Under the pieces are notes generated by a model. The model had not been told where the DNA came from and ran no database searches. It was given only the letters and a program-made list of their open reading frames with translations. From Lentzea aerocolonigenes (GTDB lineage: Bacteria; Actinomycetota; Actinomycetes; Mycobacteriales; Pseudonocardiaceae), in assembly GCF_000955955.1 (NCBI RefSeq), contig NZ_JYJG01000211.1, positions 1 to 16,627 on the forward strand: 16,627 nucleotides of DNA, written 5' to 3'. The position numbers and the translations under genes are program-made. Below are positions 1 through 6,687 of this stretch, in pieces (within the stretch, counting starts at the first letter, position 1; each line of letters begins with the position of its first letter).

Positions 1-3
1 GTG

Positions 4-27
4 GATGAAGGTTCCCTTCATCGTTTT
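4..27 (+). terminator. Terminator-like hairpin upstream of pgeF
   Basis: GATGAAGG (4-11) and CCTTCATC (15-22) form a perfect 8-bp stem with a 3-base loop, followed by GTTTTA. The T run makes it look like an intrinsic terminator for the gene to the left. In actinobacteria that gene is usually ftsZ, but its coding end is not recognisable here. The hairpin would partly separate pgeF transcription from ftsZ. Confidence 0.55.
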
Positions 28-38
28 AGGGTGTAGGG

Positions 39-743
39 GTGCGTATTCGTCGTGTTGTCACCACTCGCGCTGGTGGCGTGTCCAAGGCTCCGTACGACTC
101 GTTCAACCTCGGCGACCACGTGGGGGACGACGACGGGGCGGTCGAGGCCAACCGTGCCCGGCTCGCCGAGGGCATCGGCCTCACGCCTGATCGTCTGGTG
201 TGGATGGAGCAGGTGCACGGCCGGACCGTCGGCGTGGTCGACGGCCCGCAGGCCGAGCCGCTGGAGGCGACCGACGGCGTCGTGACGAAACAGCCTGGTC
301 TCGGGCTCGTGGTGCTCACGGCCGACTGCGTCCCGGTGCTGCTCGGCGACGAGGAGGCCGGCGTGATCGGCGCGGTCCACGCCGGGCGTGTCGGCGCGCG
401 TGTCGGGGTCGTCGTCGAGACCCTGAAAGCGATGATGGCCCAGGGCGCCGAGCTCGAACGCATCGAGGTGCTGCTCGGCCCCGCGGTGTGCGGTGAGTGC
501 TACGAGGTGCCCGCCGACATGCAGAAGGACGTCGAGAAGCACCTGCCCGGCAGCGCCTCGAAGTCGCGCAGGGGCACGCCCGCGCTCGATCTGCGGGCAG
601 GGTTGTGGAACCAGCTGGGCAGCGCCGGAGTGGGCAAGATCGGGGTCGACCCGCGCTGCACGTTCGAGGAGAAGGATCTCTTCAGTCACCGCCGCCAGGC
701 TCCGACCGGGCGGCTCGCGTCGGTCATTTGGATCGAGCCGTGA
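39..743 (+). CDS. pgeF: Peptidoglycan editing factor PgeF (YfiH/laccase-domain family)
   Basis: This is a 234-residue, full-length member of the YfiH/DUF152 family. Family members are reported to hydrolyse mis-incorporated muropeptide precursors in E. coli (PgeF) and to act on purine nucleosides in other lineages. The metal-site residues are visible as H60 (QVHG), C97 (ADCVP) and H114 (VHAG), matching the family His-Cys-His set. The CYEV segment (about residues 154-157) and the C-terminal HRR...R.A..IW are also typical. The usual HAGWRG is HAGRVG here. The GTG at 39 has AGGG at 28-31 as a possible Shine-Dalgarno sequence. The stop overlaps the next GTG as GTGA, so the two genes are probably translationally coupled. 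Position at the head of yggS-sepF-yggT-divIVA is the standard actinobacterial arrangement after ftsZ. Confidence 0.9.
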   Translation: MRIRRVVTTRAGGVSKAPYDSFNLGDHVGDDDGAVEANRARLAEGIGLTPDRLVWMEQVHGRTVGVVDGPQAEPLEATDGVVTKQPGLGLVVLTADCVPVLLGDEEAGVIGAVHAGRVGARVGVVVETLKAMMAQGAELERIEVLLGPAVCGECYEVPADMQKDVEKHLPGSASKSRRGTPALDLRAGLWNQLGSAGVGKIGVDPRCTFEEKDLFSHRRQAPTGRLASVIWIEP

Positions 744-1441
744 CGGACCGGAAATCCGAGCTCGCCGCCAACCTCGCGGAGGTCGAGGAACGCATCGCCA
801 AGGCGTGCGAAGCCGCCGGGCGTGATCGTTCCGAAGTGATGTTGCTCGCGGTGACGAAAACCTGGCCCGCGAGCGATGTCGAGCTGCTGCACGAACTCGG
901 TTTGCGCAATTTCGCGGAAAACCGGGATCAGGAAGCAGCCGCGAAGGTCAGCCAATTGAGACATCTCGACGGCGCGAGATGGCACATGGTCGGCAGATTG
1001 CAGCGGAACAAGGCGAAGTCCGTCGTCGAGTGGGCGGATCAGGTCGACTCGGTCGACAGCGTGCGACTGGCCGAGGCACTGGCGAAGGCGGCGCACGCGA
1101 AAGGCGTTCAGCTCGACGTGTTGCTGCAGGTCAGCATCGACGGCGACACGTCGAGGGGCGGATGTGCAATCCCCGATGTCCCGGAACTGGCTGGCGTGAT
1201 CACTCTTTCGGGTGATCTTATTCTCCGAGGTGCGATGACTGTCGCGCCGCAGACGATGAAGCCATCGCAGGCGTTTCAAGCGTTGGCGTCAGTGGTATCA
1301 GGCCTACGTGATGATCATCCCACTGCCACTCAGGTGTCAGCGGGGATGAGCGGGGACCTGGAAGATGCCATCTCGCACGGATCGACCTGTGTGCGTGTCG
1401 GAACGGCGGTGCTCGGCAGTCGGCGGCTAACGTTGCCTTAG
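740..1441 (+). CDS. yggS: YggS-family pyridoxal phosphate homeostasis protein (PLPBP)
   Basis: A 233-residue protein of the YggS/PROSC family, a fold-type III PLP binder that controls free PLP and affects amino-acid metabolism; no enzymatic reaction is established. The PLP lysine is K40 in AVTK. HMVGRLQRNKAK (family H.IG.LQ.NK) and the phosphate-binding C-terminus GMSGDLEDAI..GST.VRVGTAVLG are intact. The GTG start at 740 overlaps the pgeF stop. The longer in-frame extension upstream only reads through pgeF in another frame and was not used. The gene uses more A/T-ending codons than its neighbours, especially from about 1195 to 1400, with no sign of disruption. Confidence 0.92.
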   Translation: MTDRKSELAANLAEVEERIAKACEAAGRDRSEVMLLAVTKTWPASDVELLHELGLRNFAENRDQEAAAKVSQLRHLDGARWHMVGRLQRNKAKSVVEWADQVDSVDSVRLAEALAKAAHAKGVQLDVLLQVSIDGDTSRGGCAIPDVPELAGVITLSGDLILRGAMTVAPQTMKPSQAFQALASVVSGLRDDHPTATQVSAGMSGDLEDAISHGSTCVRVGTAVLGSRRLTLP

Positions 1442-1508
1442 GTTGTCGGGAACCTCGGGACCGTCCGCACCGTCCCTAAGAGTGGGGAACCGCCGAGGAG
1501 GGGCTGGA

Positions 1509-2162
1509 ATGAGCGCTTTGCACAAGCTGAAGGCCTACTTCGGGATGGTCCCCGCCGAGTACGCAGACGACCCCGGCTACGACGACGACCGCGGCCGCTA
1601 CGGCGACTACCGGTCCGAGTACGCGGCCGAGGCCGACGACTACGACCCCTACCCGCGGCGCAACCGCGTGTTCACGCCGGGCCGGTCGGAGCTCCAGGGC
1701 TCCGGGTACCGGACCGAGATCGACGACTCGGACGACTACGAGCCGGAGCAGCGGCGCGGGGCGAGCACCCCGGGCACGCGGCGCTGGAACGCCGATGCAC
1801 CCGTGCACGGCGCACTCGCGGTCGAGCCGCAGCGCGAGCCAGTGAGCAGGCTGCGCCCGGTGGCCGAGCCGGCAGGCAACCCGTTGGCGCGCATCACCAC
1901 GCTTCACCCCCGTAACTACAGCGAGGCGCGCACGATCGGGGAGCACTACCGCGACGGCACTCCGGTGATCTTGAACCTGACCGACATGGACGACGCGGAC
2001 GCCAAGCGTCTCGTCGACTTCTCGGCCGGTCTCGCGTTCGCTCTGCGCGGGTCCATGGACAAGATCACCAGCAGGGTGTTCCTTCTCTCACCGCCCAACG
2101 TTGACGTGACGGCGGAGGACCGGCGGAAGCTGGCGGAAGGTGGGTTCGGGAACCACGGTTAG
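1509..2162 (+). CDS. sepF: Cell division protein SepF
   Basis: A 217-residue SepF, the membrane anchor and bundler of FtsZ, which is the main FtsZ tether in actinobacteria because FtsA is absent. Residues 1-14 (MSALHKLKAYFGMV) form the N-terminal amphipathic membrane helix. Residues about 18-128 are an acidic, Tyr/Asp/Arg-rich disordered linker. Residues 129-217 are the SepF (DUF552) domain, with the conserved HPRNYSEA, VILNLTDMDDADAKRLVDF and FLLSPPNV segments. The ATG at 1509 is preceded by GAGGAGGGG at 1495-1503. An in-frame start further left would add 22 residues and bury the membrane helix, so it was rejected. Lies 67 bases after yggS and is probably cotranscribed with it. Confidence 0.95.
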   Translation: MSALHKLKAYFGMVPAEYADDPGYDDDRGRYGDYRSEYAAEADDYDPYPRRNRVFTPGRSELQGSGYRTEIDDSDDYEPEQRRGASTPGTRRWNADAPVHGALAVEPQREPVSRLRPVAEPAGNPLARITTLHPRNYSEARTIGEHYRDGTPVILNLTDMDDADAKRLVDFSAGLAFALRGSMDKITSRVFLLSPPNVDVTAEDRRKLAEGGFGNHG

Positions 2163-2172
2163 AGTTGACCCC

Positions 2173-2460
2173 GTGGACCCGATCCGTCTCGTCATCTTCT
2201 ACGTCCTCTTCGCGTTCTCCCTGTTCCTGACCGCGCGCGTCGTGGTCGAGATGGTGAGGACGTTCGCGAGGGAGTGGCGCCCTGCGGGCGGCGTAGCCGT
2301 GACGCTGGAAACCGTATACACCGTGACCGACCCACCGGTCCGTCTCGTCCGTCGGATCATCCCGACTGTGCGGATCGGGGGCGTCGGGCTGGACCTATCG
2401 ATTATTGTGCTGTGGCTGGTCGTTATCATTCTGATGCGATTCGCAGATCCCAGGCCATGA
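2173..2460 (+). CDS. YggT family membrane protein
   Basis: A 95-residue YggT-family integral membrane protein. Helix 1 spans about residues 5-24 and helix 2 about 73-88, separated by the family signature TDPPVRLVRRIIP and GLDLSIIVL. Its function is poorly defined. In actinobacteria it sits between sepF and divIVA, and it is often assumed to help division or envelope organisation. GTG 2173 was chosen because the protein then begins VDPIRLVIFYVLF like other family members. A GTG at 2140 is an alternative that would overlap sepF by 23 bases. The start follows the sepF stop by 10 bases without a strong Shine-Dalgarno sequence, which suggests translational coupling. Confidence 0.85.
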   Translation: MDPIRLVIFYVLFAFSLFLTARVVVEMVRTFAREWRPAGGVAVTLETVYTVTDPPVRLVRRIIPTVRIGGVGLDLSIIVLWLVVIILMRFADPRP

Positions 2461-2508
2461 CGGGGAAGCCGGGGATGACCGCAGCCCAGGAGTGCGAGAG
2501 GTGATCCG

Positions 2509-3327
2509 ATGCCGTTGACCCCCGCTGACGTGCACAACGTTGCATTCAGCAAGCCGCCGATTGGCAAGCGGGGCTACAACGAGGACGAGGTGGACGCGTT
2601 CCTCGACCTGGTTGAGGGCGAGTTGGCCCGCTTGATCGAGGAGAACAACGACCTCCGTCAGCAGGTCGAGCAGCTCGACCAGCAGCTCGAGACCGCACGT
2701 GCCGACCTCGACGATGCGCGTGCGAAGGCAACTTCGGCCGGCCCCATGACGACCCGTATGCCGGTCGAGGAGCCGCGCCGCCTGGCGCCGGTCCCGCCGC
2801 CCACGGTGATGGAGCAGACGTCGCCTGGTGGCGGCGGTGACCACCACGTGCAGGCCGCCAAGGTCCTGGGCCTCGCCCAGGAGATGGCGGACAGGCTGAC
2901 CGGCGAGGCCAAGGCCGAAGCCGACGGCATGCTGTCCGAGGCCCGCACGAAGTCGGAGCAGTTGCTGTCCGAGGCCCGTGCCAAGGCCGACACGATGGTC
3001 AACGAGGCGCGCACGCGTGCCGAGACCATGCTGAACGACGCGCGGACGCGTTCCGAGACGCTGGAGCGGCAGGCCCGTGAGAAGGCCACCGCGCTGGACC
3101 GCGACGCGCAGCGCAAGCACGCCGAGGTGATGGGCAACATCACCCAGGAGAAGAACACGCTCGAGAAGCAGATCGACAAGCTGCAGACGTTCGAGCGCGA
3201 GTACCGCACGCGACTGAAGACGATGCTCGAGTCGTCCCTGCGCGACCTCCAGGACCGCGGCCCGGCCGCTCCGTCCGAGGGCCGTTCCCAGGGCTACTCC
3301 TTCGGCGCACGCGCCGAAGCGGGCTGA
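2509..3327 (+). CDS. wag31: DivIVA/Wag31 polar growth scaffold
   Basis: A 272-residue DivIVA (Wag31/Ag84 type), the coiled-coil scaffold that marks cell poles by sensing membrane curvature and directs tip growth in actinobacteria. Residues 1-37 hold the lipid-binding domain, with [20 protein letters not shown] and [13 protein letters not shown] short coiled coil follows to about residue 73, then a Pro/Gly-rich linker (about 77-112) and a long coiled coil (about 113-250) containing regular 11-residue repeats. The tail ends [15 protein letters not shown]-like purines (GAGAGGTGAT) lie just before ATG 2509. It lies 48 bases after yggT. Essential in relatives, so probably strongly expressed; no clear separate promoter was picked out in the short gap. 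Confidence 0.95.
   Translation: MPLTPADVHNVAFSKPPIGKRGYNEDEVDAFLDLVEGELARLIEENNDLRQQVEQLDQQLETARADLDDARAKATSAGPMTTRMPVEEPRRLAPVPPPTVMEQTSPGGGGDHHVQAAKVLGLAQEMADRLTGEAKAEADGMLSEARTKSEQLLSEARAKADTMVNEARTRAETMLNDARTRSETLERQAREKATALDRDAQRKHAEVMGNITQEKNTLEKQIDKLQTFEREYRTRLKTMLESSLRDLQDRGPAAPSEGRSQGYSFGARAEAG
2905..3135 (+). repeat. Hendecad (11-residue) repeats inside DivIVA
   Basis: Seven consecutive 33-base units encode residues 133-209: [66 protein letters not shown] and [11 protein letters not shown]. The periodicity is exact, with EAR/DAR at the start of the middle units. Two weaker units follow to residue 231. An 11-residue period predicts a straight or slightly right-handed coiled coil rather than a heptad one. 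Confidence 0.8.
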
Positions 3328-3342
3328 ACTACTGTTCATTAG

Positions 3343-3837
3343 GTGCTCTTCGTAGTTCTACTTCTGGTGCTGGCTGCCCTCGGGTTGCTCGTGCCTGCGC
3401 TGGCCACGTCCAACATGATCTGGGCGTGGTCATCCGTGGGCGCGAGCGTGCTCGCCGCCCTGGTTCTGATCTGGGACTGGTGGCGACGACGTCCGGGGGA
3501 CCCCGCAGCCGTCGCGCAGAGTGTAGATCAACTCGCTGTAGCTGATGATCAACGGGTAGTGGTTCCGGCTGAAGCCGACACGCCGCCCGCTGACGAGGAA
3601 CCACCGGAAGAGGACACCGACGCGGCGGACCTGCTCGCGGTGGCCGATCTGGTGGACGAGGTGCGGGTGCTGGACGAGCGGCCCCGGTATCACCTGAGCT
3701 CGTGTTCCTGGCTCGCCGGGAGGCCCACGCTGGGTCTCCCGGTGCAGGAGGCACGGCAGCTGCAGTTCACGCCTTGCGCCTTGTGCAGGCCGGACGCGGC
3801 GCTCGTGCGCAAAAGCCGGTCCGCCCAGTCGGACTGA
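3343..3837 (+). CDS. Membrane protein with C-terminal His/Cys (possible zinc) motif
   Basis: A 164-residue protein whose function I do not recognise. Two hydrophobic segments (about residues 1-22 and 27-47) form an N-terminal hairpin ending WDWWRRR, so both termini should be cytoplasmic. Residues about 55-110 are an acidic, Pro/Glu-rich linker. The C-terminus carries YHLSSCSWL and FTPCALCRPD, placing H117, C121, C145 and C148 as H-x3-C-x23-C-x2-C. This resembles the metal-binding fold of the Ada N-terminal domain, so zinc binding is plausible but unproven. GTG 3343 lies 15 bases after the divIVA stop, which suggests the same transcript. The adjacency hints at a cell-pole or envelope role, by inference only. 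Confidence 0.8.
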   Translation: MLFVVLLLVLAALGLLVPALATSNMIWAWSSVGASVLAALVLIWDWWRRRPGDPAAVAQSVDQLAVADDQRVVVPAEADTPPADEEPPEEDTDAADLLAVADLVDEVRVLDERPRYHLSSCSWLAGRPTLGLPVQEARQLQFTPCALCRPDAALVRKSRSAQSD

Positions 3838-3858
3838 ACGGCGCCCGAACGGTCCCGG

Positions 3859-3880
3859 CATCCGCCGTGAAGGGCGGATG
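3859..3880 (+). other. 8-bp hairpin in the 3838-3899 gap
   Basis: CATCCGCC (3859-3866) and GGCGGATG (3873-3880) form a perfect 8-bp stem with a GTGAAG loop. It is followed by TCTCTGGGGGCTGTTTT, so it could act as a weak terminator or attenuator. The loop holds GTG 3867, the alternative start of the next gene, so it could instead hinder initiation there. Confidence 0.45.
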
Positions 3881-3899
3881 TCTCTGGGGGCTGTTTTCC

Positions 3900-4577
3900 G
3901 TGTCAGCGATCGCGGCGTACCTGCGCGACTCGTACTGCGACTGGTTGCCGCTGGCCCAGAGTCTCGCTGACGCCGGTCATCAGGTGCTGCTCTTCGAGCT
4001 CGGCGATCCGCGCATGAGCAAGGACGAACACAAGTACGACCTCGACGTGCGGGCCGCCGCACAGGAGCTCACCCGGCGTGGTGCTACTTCGATCCTGGCG
4101 GGTGGCGAGGTGCCGACCGCCGCAGGCGCCGTGCCGGCCGCGCCGCGAATCCAGGGTCTCGCCGGCCTCGTGCTGGTGACGCCCGTGCGGAATCTCGGCG
4201 GGTACGAACGCAGCAGCATCCGGGACGTGAAGCCGGTACTGGAGTCGCTGACCGTGCCGGTGCTCATCGCCGCCTCGGACACGCCCTCGGTGAACGGGGA
4301 CCCTTCCTCGGCGGACGTCGCGCGCGACCTGGCGAGTGCGGCCGCAGACCCCAGGTTGGACCTCGTGTCCGGCTCATCGCTCGGAGTCTTCCTGGTGAAA
4401 GCCGACGTCGGGCTGCGCGACCGCATCGTCTCGTTCGCCGGCGAGGTGCAGGCGAAGCCCTGGTACGAGCGGTACATGTGGCTCATGACCGGTGGCGTGC
4501 TGGTGCTCGGTCTGCTGGGATCGTTGCTCGTGTTCCGGCGCAGGCACAACCGGGAGGTCCCCGATGACCGCGGCTGA
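3900..4577 (+). CDS. Alpha/beta-hydrolase-like protein lacking catalytic residues, with C-terminal membrane helix
   Basis: With GTG 3900 the protein is 225 residues. The pattern CDWLPLAQSLADAGHQVLLFELGD followed by YDLDVRAAAQELTRRGATSILAGG is that of an alpha/beta hydrolase. The nucleophile elbow, normally G-x-S-x-G, reads GGEVP, with E70 where Ser is expected. The segment where the catalytic His is expected reads VSGSSLGVFLV. It is therefore probably not a working hydrolase. A membrane helix (about 193-212, TGGVLVLGLLGSLLVFRRR) ends the protein. GTG 3900 was chosen for the GGGGG at 3886-3890. GTG 3867 is an alternative that adds 11 residues and makes a more hydrophobic N-terminus. The stop overlaps the next start by 14 bases. 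Function unknown. Confidence 0.65.
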   Translation: MSAIAAYLRDSYCDWLPLAQSLADAGHQVLLFELGDPRMSKDEHKYDLDVRAAAQELTRRGATSILAGGEVPTAAGAVPAAPRIQGLAGLVLVTPVRNLGGYERSSIRDVKPVLESLTVPVLIAASDTPSVNGDPSSADVARDLASAAADPRLDLVSGSSLGVFLVKADVGLRDRIVSFAGEVQAKPWYERYMWLMTGGVLVLGLLGSLLVFRRRHNREVPDDRG

Positions 4578-4992
4578 CAACAAGGCGGTGATCCGCCGGT
4601 TCCTCGACGAGGTCGTGGGCCAGGGCCGGCTCGACCTCGCCGACGAGCTTTGTTCACCCGATGTGGTGAATCATGCGGCAGCTCCCGAACGCCAGCACGG
4701 CGTCGAGAACATCAAGACCGTCCTCGGCTTCTCGCTCGGCGCTCAGCCGGACCAGCGCTGGACCGAGCGGCACTTCATCGCGGACGACGATCTCGTGGTC
4801 GTCTACGGCCGGCGTGAGGGCACGTGGCAGGCGCCGGGGTTCCTCGGCGTGCCCACCCCTTCGAGCGGCAAGGTCTCGGTCGAGCTGGCGCACATGTTCC
4901 GGCTGCGCGACGCCAAGATCGTCGAGCACTGGGCGGTGCGCGACGACCTCGGCATGCTGCAGCAGCTGGGCGCGATCAGCGCCGGTAGCTGA
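4564..4992 (+). CDS. SnoaL-like / ester cyclase family protein
   Basis: A 142-residue NTF2-fold protein of the SnoaL-like group. The N-terminal helices (AVIRRFLDEVVGQGRLDLADELCSPDVVNH) lead into the beta sheet. Typical SnoaL landmarks include the DxVNH segment, GFLGVPTPSSGKVSVELAHMFRLRDAKIVEHW and the ending DDLGMLQQLG. Members range from polyketide cyclases to proteins of unknown substrate. No polyketide genes are nearby, so a biosynthetic role cannot be assigned. ATG 4564 has GGGAGG at 4551-4556 and overlaps the previous stop by 14 bases, so it is likely translated with the pseudo-hydrolase. Its 3' end overlaps the convergent gene on the other strand by 17 bases. Confidence 0.85.
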   Translation: MTAADNKAVIRRFLDEVVGQGRLDLADELCSPDVVNHAAAPERQHGVENIKTVLGFSLGAQPDQRWTERHFIADDDLVVVYGRREGTWQAPGFLGVPTPSSGKVSVELAHMFRLRDAKIVEHWAVRDDLGMLQQLGAISAGS

Positions 4993-5443
4993 TCTTCGCG
5001 CGGAACGTGGTGTCCGGCTGGTCCCGGTAGTGGTGTTCGACGGCGCCGTCGAACTCTCGGATCCGGCCGTCCGCGTCGTAAGCGATGTGCTCGACGTCGA
5101 AGTCGGCGCCCTCGTCGACCCAGCCGTAGCTCCAGTAGACGACCCTCACCGGCTGGTCCGTGTAGTGGCCCTCGCCGATGCGCTGCCCGTCGTTGCGCCA
5201 CAGCTCGATCGACAGGTAGTCCTGGCCGCCACCAGGGGTCTCCCCGTAGATCCGGATCTGGTTGCGCTTCTCGGGGAACTCGTGCACGGAGAACAGGTCC
5301 GGCTGGTACCAGGTGCCCGAATGCCCTGCGGTGGGCCACGCATCGGGGTCCGAGTCCCAGATGAAGTAACCGGTCGGGTCGGCCGAGGCCGGTGTGGCGG
5401 TGGCGACCACTAACGCGGCCGCGGCCAGCACTGAGCGAATCAT
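4976..5443 (-). CDS. Small secreted beta-rich protein of unknown function
   Basis: A 155-residue exported protein. Residues 1-22 (MIRSVLAAAALVVATATPASA) are a Sec signal peptide with an ASA cleavage site before DPTG. The mature part has no cysteine, is rich in Trp/Tyr/Asp and alternates like a beta sandwich. Its C-terminal FDVEHIAYDADGRIREFDG and FRAKISYRR resemble small actinobacterial secreted proteins that end with F-V--i-yd--G-i--f and a final i-yr strand; this is an impression, not a database match. The start follows GGGGG on the - strand; an in-frame start 13 codons earlier would spoil the signal peptide. It lies 92 bases downstream of the SARP gene on the same strand and overlaps the SnoaL gene tail to tail. 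Confidence 0.78.
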   Translation of the reverse strand: MIRSVLAAAALVVATATPASADPTGYFIWDSDPDAWPTAGHSGTWYQPDLFSVHEFPEKRNQIRIYGETPGGGQDYLSIELWRNDGQRIGEGHYTDQPVRVVYWSYGWVDEGADFDVEHIAYDADGRIREFDGAVEHHYRDQPDTTFRAKISYRR

Positions 5444-5465
5444 GATGCCCCCACATTCTGTTGGC

Positions 5466-5483
5466 GGTGATCCCCCGATCACC
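5466..5483. promoter_or_regulatory. 18-base palindrome between SARP gene and secreted-protein gene
   Basis: GGTGATC (5466-5472) and GATCACC (5477-5483) are perfect inverted repeats around four C. It lies 52 bases past the SARP stop and 22 bases before the secreted-protein start. It could be a terminator without a T run, an operator, or a leader hairpin for the secreted protein. A second, imperfect palindrome, TGAGTGGATCTACTCA (5523-5538), overlaps the SARP stop. Confidence 0.5.
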
Positions 5484-5535
5484 TCGACGAGAAGTCTGGA
5501 GGAGGCGGCACCAGGCCCACCATGAGTGGATCTAC

Positions 5536-6687
5536 TCAGAGCACGACCGGGCGCGCGCCGTGAGCGGTGACCAGGCCGGGCAGGCGTTCACGGCTCGTCA
5601 CGACCACCCGGCACCGCGGTGTTCCCGGTAGCAGCGGCACGACCTGGGCCGTGTCGGCGGCGTTGTCGAGGACGATCAGCATGCGCCTGTCCGCCAGCAA
5701 CGTGCGGTAGAGCGCCGTCTGCGCGTGCGGCTCCGGCGGGATGCCGTCCGGGGAGGTGCCCAACGCCGTGATGAACGCGCGGACGACGTCGGCCGGGTCG
5801 CTGCCGTTGAGGTCCACGAACAGCTGGCCGTCCGGGTAGTCGGCGGCGTGCTCGTGCGCCCAATGCAGCGCCAGCCACGTCTTGCCGGTGCCCGCGGGCC
5901 CGGTGATCGTGACGATCGGCCCGTCCTCGAGTGCCGCGAGCTCGGCTTCGCGCCCCGTGAAACCCGTTGGTGCGGCGGGAAGCTGGTGCGGGCTCCACTG
6001 TGGACGCTGGATGAGGGACGCGTGCAGGTCGCGCAGGGCGGGGCCGGGGTCGAGGCCCAGTTCGTCCGCGAGCCGGTGCTTCAGCCGCGAGTAGTAGGCG
6101 AGCGCATCGGACCGTTGGTCGGCGCCGATCAAGGCGCGCATCAACTGCCCGGCGAGCCGTTCGTCGAGAGGGCGTTCATTGGTGCGTGCGGTCAGCTCTG
6201 AGACCAACGTGCGGTGCTCACCAGCAGCGAGCCTCGAGTCGGTGTGGTCGAGTTCGGCCGCGGTGATCTCGCCGGCCAGCGTCTCGCGCAGACCGTCGAA
6301 CCACGCGCCGTGCAGCCCCTCGAACGGTTCGCCGCGCACGAGCGCCACGGCCTCACCATGCCTGCCGGCAGCCACGAGAGAGCGGAAGCGGTGCAGGTCG
6401 ATGGACGCCGGATCGGCCTCCAGCACGTACCCCCCGGAGCGCCGCAGGATCGGCAGCCCGTCGAGCGCCGTCCGCAGCCGGGACATGTAGCTGTAGAGCG
6501 CGGACTTGGCCTGCCGCGGTGGCGCCTCACCCCACACCCGCACGAGCAGCTTGTCGACGCTGACCACCTGGTTGACGTCCACCAGCAGCACCGCCAGCAC
6601 GCTCAGCTGCCGCGCGTGCCCCACCTCGACCAGCGCGCCGTCGCGCCGGACCTCCGCAGTGCCGAGGACGCGGAACTCGTAGCTCAC
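5536..6687 (-). CDS. SARP/BTAD-family transcriptional regulator ending inside its NB-ARC domain
   Basis: A 383-residue AfsR/SARP-type activator. Residues about 1-92 are the OmpR-like winged helix (FRVLGTAEVRRDG...SVDKLLVRVWGE...YMSRLRTAL). Residues about 95-230 are the bacterial transcriptional activation (BTAD) domain, with LDERLAGQLMRALI and LADELGLDPGPALRDLH. From about 240 an NB-ARC ATPase begins after FTGREAELAAL: Walker A GPAGTGKT (263-270), Walker B RMLIVLD (335-341) and the VVTSR strand (362-366). The protein then stops after HGARPVVL, before the GxP/winged-helix part and the TPR repeats of AfsR-type proteins. No continuation was seen in the next frames. It overlaps the DoxX gene by GTGA, indicating coupled translation. 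Target genes are unknown. Confidence 0.85.
   Translation of the reverse strand: MSYEFRVLGTAEVRRDGALVEVGHARQLSVLAVLLVDVNQVVSVDKLLVRVWGEAPPRQAKSALYSYMSRLRTALDGLPILRRSGGYVLEADPASIDLHRFRSLVAAGRHGEAVALVRGEPFEGLHGAWFDGLRETLAGEITAAELDHTDSRLAAGEHRTLVSELTARTNERPLDERLAGQLMRALIGADQRSDALAYYSRLKHRLADELGLDPGPALRDLHASLIQRPQWSPHQLPAAPTGFTGREAELAALEDGPIVTITGPAGTGKTWLALHWAHEHAADYPDGQLFVDLNGSDPADVVRAFITALGTSPDGIPPEPHAQTALYRTLLADRRMLIVLDNAADTAQVVPLLPGTPRCRVVVTSRERLPGLVTAHGARPVVL

Noticed and set aside
1..36. Possible C-terminal end of ftsZ
   Set aside because: The frame ending at TAG 34-36 reads VDEGSLHRFRV, without the conserved VPxFLR-type FtsZ tail, and the segment forms a terminator-like hairpin.
2905..3135. 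Tandem DNA repeat or CRISPR-like array
   Set aside because: The 33-base units differ at many bases and encode a coiled coil in frame; no identical repeats with unique spacers.
2395..3339. - strand frame opposite divIVA
   Set aside because: Leu/Arg-rich shadow of the coiled-coil repeats; no start signal or family resemblance.
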